NCBI GenBank assembly: GCA_037833965.1
Contig: AP031357.1
Coordinates: 15,396,001-15,460,000 of the forward strand
Direction: 5' to 3'
Source of the DNA: Marchantia polymorpha subsp. ruderalis
Taxonomy: Eukaryota; Streptophyta; Marchantiopsida; Marchantiales; Marchantiaceae
DNA length: 64,000 bases
Shown: piece by piece, positions 21,854-36,132 of the stretch
Layout: the number at the start of each line of letters is the position of its first letter
Numbering within the stretch: the stretch's first letter is position 1
Notes under the pieces: model-generated
What the model saw: only the letters and a program-made list of their open reading frames with translations
The model's database searches: none
Told to the model about the DNA's origin: nothing
Translations under genes and position numbers: made by a program

Positions 21854-23720
21854 GTGATGATGAAGGTGCTAGATTCAGACGTGATTCGAATCACGTTTGG
21901 TCGATCGGATCCCTTAAGAGAGGTCAGTCAGTCCCCAGTCAAGGACCTCTTCACTGTTGCAGACAAGCGACGTCGGGAGAGAGAAAGAGAGGCGGAGCTT
22001 CTGCTCTCTCTCTCACTAAGCGTGAGTCGTCCGAGGGGCACAGAGCCATGTTTCATGACATCGCTCGGCCCAACACCGTCAAGAGTCAAGGGCTCGAAGG
22101 AACGAATCATGGCAGAGTGATGTGCAGAGTGTGCGTCTTAACTCGCGGACGACATCACACCAACATCTGCGACCTCTTTCGATGGCTGCTGTGTTGCTGC
22201 CGCAGCGACTCCACTGCCGATCCGGGCCCAGATCATCAACATCAACATCAAGCGACAGCCATGGCCGCCCCACCCGCACCCAATCGCTGGTGCTGGAGTG
22301 CGGCAGCTGCTGCCGCAGAGATGCCCCCGCACACTTGCCGCCGAAGAAATCCCGAGCCCGATCCCGAGCCACCATCGCCGATCGGGTTGCGGTTCGCAGG
22401 GGGGCATGCGCGACCGCAGCGCGTACGACCCGCGCGCTCCGAACCTTCTTCGGGTATCCGTAGCGGAGGCGGTCCGGGCAGGGCTGCCAACGCATCGTCG
22501 GAGCGTAGGATCGTCCAGGTGGATGTGCGGGCTTAAAGTGGGCACCGGAAAAGCATAAAGCGCACGGCGTTTATAATAACCTCGCCCTGGAGGAGCTTTC
22601 CGGCGCGGGCCCCACCGGCAGCTGCAGGTACTACAACATCGTCTCAGATCCACAGGGCCAAATCCCAAACGGTCATACGGCCGCGTTCGTTCGTTCGCTG
22701 GTGTACAGTATTCGCTCTCTGCCAGTGAGTGCGTGCGTACGGTGCCCTCTGAGCCCTCTTGAGCCCTCTGAACACCTGGCGGAACCCCCCCCCCCCCCCC
22801 ACACCCCCGCTACTCCAACGCTCCTCCCTTCGGCTCGGGCAAACACCGGCTCTCATTACCCCACCGGCGACCCTCACAACTGTTAGGGGAAGGCTGTTCT
22901 TCTGACCCGAGGACGACGAAGGACTCGAATTCAAAATTTGAACCAGTCGGATCTCGTCCCGCACCCGAGGGCCGTCCTCCGATGCATCAGCAGCGGCTCG
23001 GGTCCGCAGGTAACCGTTTCTCTCCTCGGGGCTCGGCGCCCGCGGTGGCTGGAGAGTCCCGAGCCTGCAGCAGCGGGTGGCGCCGACGCTAAGTTAGCGG
23101 CACCGCTGTCCCGCGTGGAGGCCGGAATGCGGATGGCGGTGCCATACAGGAAGCTCGAGTCATGGCCCGCGGTGAGTCATTGATAGGTGATCGATCGGAT
23201 CCTCGCCAGGCTATGTCGCCCTGCAATTCGATCTGTGGCCAATCTGGCTGATGGAACCGGACTGGCAGCACAGTGCTCCTTATGTGGATGAGAGGTCGGA
23301 TTTCCCCCGTCCCGCGGGCATGAGCTCGTCCTCTGCTGTAGATGAGAGGCGATTTTGACGTCATATCGTCGACCGTCTTCTCGAACGATGTTGCTGTGGC
23401 CGCATCGTGAGAATCTGGGTTCTCCTTCCAAATTTCTTGTGCCCTGTCATCTCATCGGCGGCTTCTCCAGGTGGGTTCCATCTTCTACAGTGAGCGCCAT
23501 CAGTCCCTCCAATGCTTCCAACATTGGTCGGTCGGGTGAACTTCGGCCTCCCGCATTTCACCTGCACTTCCTGTTCATGCCTTTTGCCTTCGGCCCCACC
23601 CCTTTCGATCGCTTTCGCAGCTCGTATGCTTCGTTCCACTGCGCCTTGTGCGACAAAATGCTGCACATGATATTGGCCGAGTTACCGTCTTCGCTGCCTG
23701 ACCTTAATCACGATTGCAGC
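21854..23720. other. GC-rich leader- or promoter-like block
   Basis: The densest GC lies at 22200-23100, with frames of up to 176 codons overlapping on both strands, a C run at 22785-22800 and GA/CT-rich tracts near 21975-22015. No frame resembles a known protein, and both strands are open at once. This looks like promoter and 5' untranslated DNA of a gene whose coding exons I do not see, or a GC-rich repeat. Confidence 0.4.
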
Positions 23721-25250
23721 GCCCCATGAGTCATGATTGTCTTTGTCCTCATTACATGGAACTCCTCAGCAACAACTGGATGTGTTTATCCGTCAGGATT
23801 TGTTCAGACCATAACATGAACACTGATTTTTTTTTCATGTATCTGGTGTGGCGTTGCAAGAGCCAAAGTTTACTGCCATTCATGTCGATAAATTGATGCC
23901 GCAGGATAAGCATTAGATCTGGACTTCTTCGTTCATATCTTGAAAACAAATCAATCCAAATTGCTTCGAACATAAACTCTTCGGTCAAAATCGACTGATA
24001 TACAGGTGTGTGAAATTTTAGCATCTTGTGTACCTTTTTAATACCTTCTATGCATCATATATATTATGAAGTAATATCAAGCTCATTAAAACCATTGAAA
24101 ATTGCTGAATCTCCATCAACCACTTACTGTAAAGCTATTCACAATGGACTTGTGCTCCTTGCAAATTTTTACGCCCAAATAATAGATAAAGCCTCGACGT
24201 TGGATAGTTTCCACCTTGTAATTATCATAAGGTTTATAATAAGGAAAATATAATAGTTATTCACCGATGTTTAACCTTAGGAAAAAGTAAGCTATGATCA
24301 TATATAATCAATTGTAACCATAAGTGATTTACATCAACCATAACTTCCTTTGTTTCTAGTAATATTTAACTGATTTTTTTTGTAAATTTAATATTGAATA
24401 ATTTATAAATTTTGTAAAATTTTAGAAAATTTTCTTTTTTTTTCAATTATCTTTACCTACATACTTCAAGATTTGGACTTCATTACAAGAAAATTATATA
24501 TATTATTATATATATACATTACATATGGAAATTGACTGCAAAATATTTTATTTAAGATAAAAACTTATTTTGAGGATAATCTTTCTTTACTCCATTTTAT
24601 TCTGAAAAAAAATAAATGTCATTCTTATATTCAGTAAATTTTCAACCAAAAAGTATCTCCCCATCCTCCAAATTTGTTACTTAGAATTATTCATTTATTT
24701 CCATCATACTTTATACAAGTTATATGAAATTCAACTTGAAATTTGAAAATTCAAAATTGCAAATCAGCATAAGTCTGTAATAAAATTCAATCAAACTTGT
24801 ACGTAAAGTTTTAAGTTTTTCAGATATGTATTGTATCACTCCAATATCAACAATCTATAAGTGAAGTATAAAGAAAGTGTTAACGATTTATGTATAGATT
24901 GAAGATATACAAATTTCACATAAAATTTACTATTATTTTATATAATTTGAAGACTAAATCTCAATAGATTTCTTGTCTAGTTTATTGATATTTCATGCTA
25001 TATAAAAAATCATATCATATGTTATCTCACTTATGATGTGATTAAGACATTATTTGATATATGATATTAAATCTCAAGGATTTTAAATTTTTATTCATAT
25101 ATTAATACACAAAAATTAAAGTTATTTAAATTATATAGGCTTGTAATAGATCAAAACAGCATAAATTTTACTTCACAAATCTGAAATCTTTTCACTTCCA
25201 TAAGACATTAATTTGATTGAATACATTGTTAGTCTTCACTAGTTCAATTA
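23721..25250. other. AT-rich block, no gene
   Basis: Strongly AT-rich DNA leads into the copia fossil. Nothing codes over a useful length. Confidence 0.5.
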
Positions 25251-25299
25251 TTTTATCAGATAGATACTTGATGTCCATGTGCTTTATTTTAGAGTTCAT

Positions 25300-27050
25300 C
25301 ACTTAATTTACACTTAGATGTAAGAAAGTTCAAATTTGTTGCTAAAGATTCACAATATCAAAAATTAAACTTATTTTAGTCATAAACATATGCAACTAAA
25401 TTGCATCCTTTGACATTTTAGCTACCGCGGAGTTGATTGTGTAGGTGCCGTCACATACTCAACTTTTTTATGAACTAAGCTAGTAACTTTTGCTATGTGG
25501 ATCTTCAATTTGTACTTAAGGAAAATATATAGTTTTGCAAAGTAGATTTGTAACTTATACATTATCTCCAAGTACAAACACATATCAAGTCACAAATTCA
25601 TCTCATACATATTTCATTCTGCATCTACATTACAAATTAATGATTTGAAATTCTATGCTTTTGCATCAAACACAAGATCAAAATTTATGATACGAAATTA
25701 ATTTCATATCATGATTTCATGACATGATTAAAAATACATTTCATAGCTTTTCAATATATTTAAAATCTTGGAGTTGATATGTATATGTTAGTTTTGTAGA
25801 TAGCAGGAGCCATGTAAAACATGATAATATACTATTAACTTGTAGGAAGTATTTTGAACATCATTATCTTCTAACTAGATTTAATCAGTTATTTTTTCAT
25901 ATTGTTCAAAAACATAAATGTAGCCTGCTAAATATACTCCTTGTTGATGAATATGCTATATCTTGATATGTAGTCATATACCAAGGTTGGCAAATCTCTT
26001 ATTGCTTTTAAATTTGCTCAACTAGAAAAAAATGATATTCTAAAGTAGCAATTTTTTGTTGTTGAGGTTAACATGAGGAGTAACCTCATATTTAGCTATT
26101 TATAGCTAAAATTGGTCCATAAATTCAAGGTATGTGTATTATCAAACATAACGCTCAGTATATTATCACGATGCTTTCCCAGTGGACGTAGCCCTTGAGG
26201 GTGAACCACTTTATACACTTGCATCTTTCGTCTGAATGTTTTGTCACTTATGATTTTGAGGTTTTACGTTTACATTTGTGACTCATCATCAAAACTATTA
26301 CTATCAATATTACATCACTCTTTACATTTTTGGAAGTAAAATTTAACTTAAATCTACTTTTCAAAATCTCATGGTAAGATTTAGTTTCAACTTGAACTTT
26401 TCACTTCTTACACGTGATGACATGTCACGATTCTTGGGTAGAAAAATAAAATTTCTCAATATTTTTGACAATCATTGATATTAGATGCATTGTACATCTT
26501 CTATTATGTGGTGTGATGAAGTAGGAAATGAAGTTCACATGTTTCTACTTATAGAATCAAATATCTTTTAACACATGATATGATCATGCACAAAGCAAAA
26601 TTCATTCATCTTCTTTTTGTTGAAATGAAATGCTAATAGGATACTATTAATATTATAGAGCACATTGTTGACATCATGAAACATATTCTTTTACTGAGAA
26701 AATCAAACTCATAGTATCTATAACATTTTCAAAAATATTGTTGTTTAGCCATAACAATCTCTTTTGAAATTACTTTGCCACATTTTCTACACAACACTAG
26801 GTTTTGGTTTTGAGATCTTTCCTTGACACAGATATGATCTTAGATCTTTTTTTCCATCATTTGTTCACTTTTGAAGCCTTTCATAGATGTAGAGAAGATT
26901 TGACAGCTGTTTTTATATACTACTTCTGTTGCAGTAAATCAAAGAGCGTTACATAATTCATATAATCATCCAGCTGCTTAAAGTATGATGAGACAACTGT
27001 GTTTAAAGTTATTTCTTACATTTCTATCCATCCATCTTCTAGCATCATAT
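25300..27050 (-). pseudogene. Decayed Ty1/copia retrotransposon, minus strand
   Basis: Read on the minus strand, with frame changes and stops, several copia landmarks follow in the expected order. A gag-like stretch (SSYFKQLDDYMNY) near 26.9-27.0 kb is followed by a zinc-knuckle relic CRKCGKVISKEIVMAKQ at about 26740-26791. At lower coordinates come RNase H pieces: LVFDAKA, then NVDAE, then YVFVLGDN at about 25561-25584. The distance from gag to RNase H is only about 1.2 kb, so protease, integrase and most of the reverse transcriptase are deleted or unreadable. The sequence is very AT-rich, as expected after long methylation-driven decay. Terminal repeats were not found. It is inactive. Confidence 0.65.
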
Positions 27051-29220
27051 CAGTCTTTGATATGATCAATTTTTCAAAATTTGTAGCTTTAAGGAATTAT
27101 TTCTTACCTTTTGTTATAAGAAAAGATAATATAAAACTTCATCGTACTTAATAATGTTCTTTTCAGCACCTCCATTCTTCATGATTGTAATCTTGTATTG
27201 TATGGTTGCTTGTATTCATTTGAATTTAAAATTCAACAATAAAAAGCAATAATTTTTTTGCTAGAATTTCCACCGCTTGTTCATTCAAAAATCAAATGCC
27301 AAGTTCTTTCACGTTCTACTCTTCTTTTCATGTCATTTGAAAACTAATAATCTATTACCTAGCAAATCAAAAAAATAATTTGGATTTGATATCTTGCAAA
27401 AAAATCCACATCAATACTGCATGATATAGACAAAAAAAATATCTCTGTTGTCTTTCAACAAAGGAGAGTAAGACCAACGAATTTTTTTGGAAGAAGATCA
27501 CGTGAAGCAAGTAAGTCATAAATCATGGCACCTCCCGTTTAGATAATAATTTTCATGAGTTAATAAGAACAAAAATAGTAGAATCACACTCCAGGAAAAG
27601 TCTTTGATACATAACTTTCCTGCGTATCTTTAGTATACAGCCATAAATTAGCAACTATGCAGTTGATACAAGACCAAACGGGGTGGTTATTTAGTATAAT
27701 CGAAGTATTTATTTATTTAATCGAATAGAAAAGAAAAAAGAAAAATAAAATGATTGGAATGTAATTTACGAGATCCAATAAAAACTCATTGCGTTCGGCC
27801 TAGTAACGTGTCTCGAAAGCACAAGAAAGAAATAGTAAGCTACAGAACTCAAAGTCAGAAATACATCAAGATCTAGATATCTCTAAACAGACGTCAAGCT
27901 CAAAAATACATCAAGACCTAGACATCCCAAAATAGCTCTGGTGTGAAATGGATGATTCTAACTTGCTACAATGCATTAATTAGCACCAAAGTAGAGGATC
28001 CACATGTAAGTTTTGTGTAAGATCAGTCAGAAGTTAAAATGATTACAAAAACATAAGGAGGAGGAGAAAAAACTTGATAAGAGTCTAAAATGACACATGA
28101 AATAACAACACAAAAAACGGTGATTTTTTCCTTCATTGCGCACTGCGAATTACTACTAGTGTAGGTCAGTTACAGGAAAATTCAAACAAAAATGCTCGCT
28201 TTCTTGCGGCAATATATGCTTGGTTGTAGCAAATAAATTCATTGAACAGATTCCAAGAGCTAATTTCAATACTACCAGAGGCTCTGACATGAATTGCACA
28301 TTCAAGCAACCGACGCAGTCGCCACACACAACATATACATATTTTGCAGACAAGATGGGAGATACAATGTTCATCCTTTCTACTATGTCTACAAGAACAC
28401 AACACTACTTTATCTGAAAAAACTGTACTAATTATGTAAATGAGAACTATAATAAGCTCTTTTATATAATGACAGTCTAAATAGACTAACAAACTATGGT
28501 GAAACTAAGTAAATCTAATCAAGAGATAAGTTAACTCCAAACGATTTTGATATTATGTAATTAATCATAATTTATCTTTTTATTAAGATTTTGTGAAATT
28601 ATTACTCATGATACGTCTTTATCAACACTTGGTGGAAACTTATGAAATGATCTATGAAATTTTTTTAGAATGATTTTCGTTTATTGACATATTCTTTAAC
28701 TATTAAAAGAACTGATATAACTTGTAACAATATATATGTCATTTTAAAAAAAAAAAAATGTCCTGTCATACAAAAAACTTATCTTATTTTTTTTGAACAT
28801 CTACATAGCTAAATTTATATAATGACTTTTGAAATATTATATATTTTTATAAGAGATTTTACTCCTATGATTTGGAATTTTTTAGCTTACACAAGCACTT
28901 AATTTCGCTATATATATTATTTTATTAAAATGTAGACTTGAAAAATACTAATTTGAAATAATTATTTTTTATATAGAAATATTAGTTATAAAATTTCTAA
29001 ATTTATATAGGTAAAAGTAAAATATGAGAAAAAAAATTGGAATTTAACAAAGCAATCTCCCTGATTCATTTTCTTACATTTTTCACCCCTTTTAATTCTT
29101 TGAGGATGAATCAGGGACGATTCTAAAATTGAAGTAAAATCAATTTTTGATTGATTGAATTTGATGTAGCTGCAGATGGGATGCTCATTCTTCAATGCAC
29201 ATTCTTCGTAGCATCACCCT
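27051..29220. other. AT-rich block, no gene
   Basis: AT-rich DNA with no readable motif. A 12-bp inverted repeat (29058-29069 and 29106-29117; TCCCTGATTCAT and its complement) lies at its right edge and may be the end of an element. Confidence 0.5.
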
Positions 29221-29229
29221 TACATCTCT

Positions 29230-32200
29230 CGTGTGGAAGATCCCGGTGCAATTGATTCGAACGTCATCACATTCTCACCCGAGCCATTTGCTTCAGCCAG
29301 TCACTCCGTGGTCTCACGTTATTTTACACTCCACTGCTTGGCATCCCAAATGTCTGTGACGGTTGTTCTTCTTCAGAGGATTAGAAATCCGCCATATACG
29401 TTTGCTCCATTACAAGGCTCTCCGAAGACCCGGCAATGTTGTAGATTACTATCTACCCGCTGGCTTATTCTCCGTGGGTTCATTCAAGAAGGGGCATGCT
29501 CTACCAAGGCTCCCTTTCCAGGATACAGAGCAGATAGTGTTAGCACGAGATCTGCATAAACTAAAATGAGCATATTGGATTATGCGGTCAGTTCCTCCAT
29601 ATAAGCGATCTTGCTTTTGGCCCTTTCCAGATATTCGGTGTATTCGAATGTCCAGGTAGGATGGTGTCGATCTGTACGGTCAGTGATTTAAGAACTTACA
29701 CCATTGACCATTAGCAATCCTAACGAAAATGTGCATTAGGTAATTCTGGCTATAGTCTTTTTCCAAGACTACACACTTTGTACAGCGTGGTCATAACTGA
29801 GAAGTAAGCCTCACGAGATAAGTTTACAATCGTTTGAAAGCAACACCGAAGTTTTTGACACTGCCACCTTTTCTTCGTACCTACTTCACCAAACCCTTTC
29901 CAGTGGAGAGAACTGTTCCAATCTCTTTTGAGGCATAAGATAATGTTGGCAACAGAGACAGAAGGGTACAACTACGGCTGGAAGAATCTGTTCTTCTTCG
30001 CTACTGCAATGGGCAGCTACCATCGCTTCCGTCGGCAGGTCGTTCTTTGGGGTCGTTATCATCGACCATGTATACATTGCTGGAGCACCATCGGTGGAAA
30101 TATTATTGCTCTGAATGAGCTCTGAATGCCGAAATTTCTTGGATTCTCTTATAGCAAGAAGAAGAGAGAAAAATAGAAGAGTACACTAACAAATCTATCA
30201 AGAAGAAGACAGACCGTGGAGAAAAAGCGCAAAGTGAAGCCCAGCCCAAAAATTAAATCCAATCTTGGCCAAAGCTTTGAGCTCGGCAAACCTAACGGAG
30301 ATGGTCTGTTCGTGTGGGGACGAGGAGGCATGACGAGACGGTGGTGATTTGAGGGAGAGTGCGACTTCATGAGTAGGTCTATACAGTATATCAAATGTGG
30401 AAAGTCCATAATATGAACTAAAAGCGTTGACGTTGTTTCAGTCCGCAAGGAAAAAAGTTTACAAATTTGATTTTTGTAGAAGTTTCAAATTTGCATTTCG
30501 TCACGACACGCATAGATATTTCATTCGTGCGATACCATATTTCCTCTATGTAAATATGTATATAAACTTCATAAAATAAAACTGTAATTGATTTAAAGAT
30601 ATGGGAGATGTAACTTTTGAAAAGTTGATAAAAATATAGTTACATGCATCGAGTGCTCCAAATATCAATTCTAACGCTATGAAAATTTATTGTATTTGGA
30701 AAAATTCATAAACGCGAATTGGACTTGTTTCTTTATATTTCTTTTTGTACACAGCCAAACAACGTTCTCCGTAGTGGAAGATAAAATTTTAATAAGGGAA
30801 AATACAGCAATTGAGGGTAGTGCCTATCATCCCACAACCTAGCATCACAAGTTGGTTGTTGTGATGACATAGAATTGACATGCTGTGAACCATCAGAACT
30901 GGAAGCATTCGTCTAAACTAGAGCAGAAATGACCATGAAAGGTCACCCACATGAACAATACTTGTCTGTTGTATCGACCGGGGCTGATATTCCTTTTATA
31001 TTCCGCGGGTCCACCTTGTCAGATTTGGCTAGGTAATAAGATATTTGCCCGGCTAGCTGCTGAATGCTAAAGTAAGACTCATTGCATAGACATAACTTTT
31101 GGGGGCACTAAACTCATGCTGCGCTGAGGACTATCGCTCTTTTCGAAAGTAGCATTTAAATTCCACTCTTTCCATGAGAGCGACTAGGGAAGTAACTACC
31201 TACCTCAAGCCTCAAACCGACTTTGTATAGTGATTTTCAAGCTGGACATGATATGCCCAAAGTATTTGTCCTACTGGTATTGTTGTCCCCGCTACTTGGG
31301 TTCCTCTTCTTTCTAGCCAAATTGGAGTACTAGCAGGGTTTGAACCCAACCTCAAGCCGAATATTAGCATGGCCACCGGTTGGAATTTTTCGGGGTTAGG
31401 TTTGATCATTCTATCTACAGACCAGACTTTTCCGAGGGAGGGGGGGCCTTATCGATTTCAACCCAGTCGCGATGGTGTATGAAATGAGTACAAGTATGGG
31501 TACAGTATGTCGTACATCGTAAAGTGTGGATACATACGGGAAAGTCGTAGATAGAGGTAGGAACCATGCACGATAAAGGGTGCAGAGTGCATCAGAGGGA
31601 CGGGTCGCGAAAGAGGAGACCGACTACGACGACTTCATATCGTCCGTGACTTGCACAGTCGTCAGAAGTCGCAAAGCTTCCGTCCGGCCTCCGCAGTCGC
31701 GTCCCAAAGTCGCTGAAAGGAACGCACACGTGGTACGCTGGGAGTATGCCAGATGGATCTGTAGCTATCGTTCGTGTGGAACGGGTCAGCGAGTATTTGG
31801 AAATTTGGCTTCTGCCTTGCTCACACGGGCCTTCGATCTCCACCACATTCTCTACCATTCACGTTCTGTGAAATTCTTCATGACATCTTAGATCGCTGTC
31901 TCCTTATCGACTTCTGGTTTTACCAGTCAATGCCTATAGAGTGGAAGACAATCTGACCAGAATCAAGAGGAACCTTTTACTCTATAGCATGGACCCCTTT
32001 GAGCTGCACTTTCAGCTGAGCTCGATCGTTAAGTCTTTCAGTTCTAAGCAGTTTGAACTGCATATTCAGCTCTGATACATAGTTCAGCGTTCCACCTTTC
32101 CCCACAATGAGTGATGGTAGCTGTCAAACTAAAAGCCCTCATAGCCGCAGCCAGCCACTACATAGCATAGCATAGTCCTCTCTCAGGGCTTCAGTTTCTG

Positions 32201-32900
32201 TTGGAACATGAGAGAGTAGGATGACGCATGAAATCAAAGAACCATCTCGAAGAAAACAAAGCTGATGTCAATAAGGACCACGGGAACCCCAGCTCAGAGG
32301 CGCATGGTGGCAGCTGTTGTTGGATTTATGTTATGAAACTAATGGCGCAAGTTTGCTTCTCAATTTCCTATTTCAATTCTTGTTATCAATAATAAGGTAT
32401 TTAAGGTTCCGATGAGATTAATCAATAAATTTAGGTTATATGCCAATCTTAGGTGCATCTTCATACTTTAACAAATGAACTAAGCGTGAACCACGGGGAA
32501 GAAATATATGAGGTAAATGGAAGAGTATAAAATTCTGAACAAGTTATTCGGAAGGTCATTCATCTTTGCACTGGTATGACACTTATTTGAAAATCAATTT
32601 TTATTTCTGGAAAAATGGAGAAAAAATGTAGTTTTATATTCATTGAAGAAATATTTAAAAAATAGGTTAGACACCTATGAAACGGAAAATGTAAATTTTT
32701 ATCTTATCATTGGTTGAAAGCTAAATTCAGTTTGAAAATATCGTTTTGCAACAATCATGTTGAATTATCTTGCTTTGAGATAGTGTAGCGAAAAAAGCAC
32801 CAGCCGGAACAAATAAGGCCGTCATATGAAATGACCAATAATTAAAACTCGATTTGATCCTCTCAATTTCAAATAATCAATAAAATCATGTTGAGGTAAG
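29230..32900. other. No convincing gene
   Basis: Normal composition at 29230-30450 and 31000-32300 with short frames on both strands; a frame at 29363-29569 and a stretch near 29940-30090 have protein-like composition but no family resemblance and no consistent exon joins. Small degenerate exons cannot be excluded. Confidence 0.35.
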
Positions 32901-32944
32901 TCTACTACCTATATAACTTCATATATCCAAAGTTTGTATATGTA

Positions 32945-33262
32945 TTAGATCACCGAGTGAACAAGGATTCCGCTTTTTGGTCCTCTGGCACGTCGGAAGA
33001 TGAAGATCGGATGGACTCCTATACCCTGTTCTATCGTCAATGACACGTAAACTGGGACCGATTTCAGGATCCAATTCACTGTTAGTGGTACCCATGTAGT
33101 GACAACGGGCTCCAGGAGTTTCTCTTGGACCCAATTAGAACCTGCCAACGGATCATATACGACATAAGTCTTGGGGTGCCCACGACAAAAACATAAAGTA
33201 GTTGGAGTACTATAAACTGTATTCAATATTGAGTCAGATTGATCCGAAGATACACTAACCAC
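32945..33262 (-). pseudogene. F-box/kelch-like protein fragment
   Basis: The minus-strand frame of about 105 codons contains LCFCRGHPKTYVVYDPLAG and later LTIEQGIGVHPIFIF. The first part matches in arrangement the segment LLCFRDSTFASFVVCNPLTK of the intact F-box/kelch-like protein at 61 kb: a Cys-Phe-Arg-like step, then a Val-Val-x-x-Pro-Leu strand. No F-box or complete beta-propeller is readable upstream, where the DNA becomes AT-rich. I take it as a remnant of a gene of this family; a partial exon of a live gene is possible but less likely. Confidence 0.5.
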
Positions 33263-34270
33263 GATAACATCAAAAATAGTATCAGGATAATGGTGATTAA
33301 GTCTGTATTCAAATGGAGCATGATGTAAAAATATTTGAGATTGTGGTGATACATCAACTTATCTAAATCATACACGTACAGTCTTCAAATCAAATTTTTC
33401 TCAGAGCAATGAATATATTTTTAAAACAACGTTTGAACTCGTCGACAGTGAATAAAAAAAATGTAATCATGACAAAGTAACGAGTGAATCAAATTTGACC
33501 TTATGTTCTGAGGATTTGTTACACACCTGTAATGCGAATATCTAATCATCCTTGAAATGATGCAAATATATGAATTCCGTGTGCGTGCATGCCCACCATG
33601 ATATGCGCACTTCTAGTGTATCACGGCATGAGTCTACAACTTGGATCCGCTAATATGGCTAAGTATATCCACAAGTATCAAATCCATGGCAACTTGGTGT
33701 CTGATCGGATCGAATTGTGCACAAGACGGTGAGTAGGGGAGGGTAGGAAGTTGCAAGGACATCCAAGCTCAGAACATTGGCAGATCGTATCACTCACGTC
33801 GGATTTAGGAAAACGGTCGATAAAACACAAAACAAGGAAACGTCTTGACCGGAGGAAGTTTCGCATGTTAGAGCTCGGACTCGATCAAAAACCGCAGTGC
33901 ATGTCTTACGAGAAGGCAGAACCTGGTATTCGAATAGAATGGAGTAAAGTCAACATTCTTCGATCAATTCCAACTTCGACGGAGGAACACATCGACGAAC
34001 TCGTCGTACCCAAACGTCGAATGGACCGCAACTGGTGCTACTGTCTTGCACAGGAAGAATCCTGCCTACGGTCACCGTGAACAGGTATGCAAGTTGACCT
34101 TTGAACACATTTGATGCTTTCTAGAAAATTGATGTTTCACCCCTTTTATAGAAATACAGGTACAACAGTAGCATCGTCTTGTTGTGGCACTGTTTCTGAT
34201 CGGACTGAATTAAGATTGATCGAGCCTGTGCCACTATTTATACCACTAAACAGCATTACAGGTTGGTCGA
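33263..34270. other. No convincing gene
   Basis: A plus-strand frame at 33751-34080 has protein-like composition but no recognised domain. Nothing else stands out. Confidence 0.35.
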
Positions 34271-34279
34271 CACCCCAGA

Positions 34280-35475
34280 CTAACCTGGTCTTGCTATTAT
34301 AACCGCGTCATTAGAGTGTGACGTAATGTAATCTAACCGGGTTCCGATCGATGGGTTGACGCGATTGCCGTTTTTCAGTGCGGACCGCATCCGACCCCAG
34401 ACTCTACGTCGGTCCTTGAAACGAAGTCGCCTGTCACGACGCAGTTCCGAGACGACGCCGTCCACCCCGCGACTGCGATACGCGGTGAGCTTTGTACCGG
34501 GGAGAAACATCCCGGTGCGGTGAGCTCCGTCTCGCGGACCGCCAAACGGACAGACGGATGGCCGCCCCCTGCCCCGCCCTCTCCGTCGGGGGGGGGGGGG
34601 GGGGGGGGGTACTAGGTGCGGGTGGATGGTTTAAATCTCGTAATGGAGAGGGGCCGTCAGATGGAGGATCGGACGGTGAGCACATTAGGGTTACAGAAGT
34701 GGCGAGAGGGGGAGGCAGGGAGGTGAGGAGGGCAGCCATGGACGGACGGACGGACGGTTGGAGGACAGATGGACAGGGCCCGGTGCCGCTGTGCATACCA
34801 ACCGCCACCGCGAGGGCGAGTGGAGTGACAGAGAGCCACTCCGGTGGGGCGAGAGACCGGACAAGCGAGAGCGGGCTCGGTTTAAACTCATGGACGACCA
34901 GCGACGACGGAAAGCGGAGGGTGCAGCAAAAGCAAAGCGCAGGAGGAGGAAGGAAGGGATCGTCGGAAAGTGGGGGACGGATCGGAAAGGCGCAATCGGA
35001 GATCGAGCCTGTGTCGCTGAACGGGGGCAGCACCAGCAGCAGCAGATCGAAAATGCGATCTCGGGATCCGCGACGCGACTAAAGATAGAAAAAGGGCCCC
35101 CAATTAAAATAATTTAAAAAAGGGGAAAAGAAGGAAAAAGAAAATCTGGCCGACGAGAACGGAACCAAGGCCGCGATGGCGAGCAAAACGACAAAACGGA
35201 GGGGGGAGGGGGAAGGAATGGAGCAATGAAACGAGACGCAGGAGGAGTGGGGGGGGGGGGCGATCCTCCGCTCCGCGACGGGAGGAAGCAGGAGGGGAGA
35301 AAGGACGTTGAAGGTAGGCAGGCAGGCAGGCAGGCCAATCCAGAAACCGGGGATTGCGAGTGATGTGATGCGATGCTGCTGCCGCTGCTTTGCTGCTTCT
35401 TCTTCTTCACCCCGTCGACTCCCACTACTGATGATGAGTGAGTGATGGATGAGCGGAAGACGGAGCAGGAAGGAA

Positions 35476-35514
<39 letters not shown>

Positions 35515-36132
35515 AGTTGAGGAGAGCTGGGGTGGCCGGGTGCCGATGGTGGTAACTTTTGCTGTAAGCGAGCGATGAACCAACCAACCGTCCGGAGTCG
35601 CAGGCGAGGGCAGGAGCAGCAGCAGCAGCAGCATCATCAGCAGCAGCTTGGTGTGGTTACTTAAGGGCCGGTCTGGGCTTTCGTGCCGCGTTCCTGCGAA
35701 CGACGCGCTGCGTGGGTGCAGATGTAAATCGAAATTCTGGGAGGATTTTGCGCGACAAGACAGGTAACAGCCGGAAAGGGACGCGAGAGATAGCGCCTGA
35801 GGAAGGAAGCAAGGCAAGGCAAGGCGAGGCGAGGCGAGAGAGAAAGGAAGAAAGAGGAGGAAGGGAAGACTGCGGAAATCGTCAAAGAGGCAGGCCTGCA
35901 GGTCTGGGGAGACCTGGTAGAGCACCGCGAACGCGGGGTGGTCGTGGGGGAGAGCAAGCGCCGAGGCAGGCAGGGAAGTGCAATTGAGTGATCGGGCGCG
36001 CGAGAGAGGAGAGGCAGCGGAGATAGAGATAGAGATAGAGATAGAGAGAGGGAGAGGGAGAGGGAGAGGTGGTGAGAATCTTGGAAGAAGCTCAGTACCA
36101 GTCGTGGTAGACGAGTATTCGTGCTGCATACA
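34280..36132 (+). promoter_or_regulatory. GC- and purine-rich promoter/leader region of the 36 kb gene
   Basis: The stretch holds a run of 22 G (34588-34609), GGAC repeats near 34740, long GA tracts near 35480-35508 and 36025-36070, and AGC/CAG repeats near 35615-35645. Frames of up to 257 codons on the minus strand are low-complexity Ser/Leu/Pro translations of these repeats. The position directly upstream of the ATG at 36133 suggests promoter and leader. Confidence 0.5.
34588..34609. repeat. Run of 22 G
   Basis: Uninterrupted G homopolymer on the plus strand, prone to length change and sequencing error. Confidence 0.9.

Noticed and set aside
22048..22668. Overlapping frames of 138 to 176 codons on both strands
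   Set aside because: Open on both strands in very GC-rich DNA; no recognisable product.
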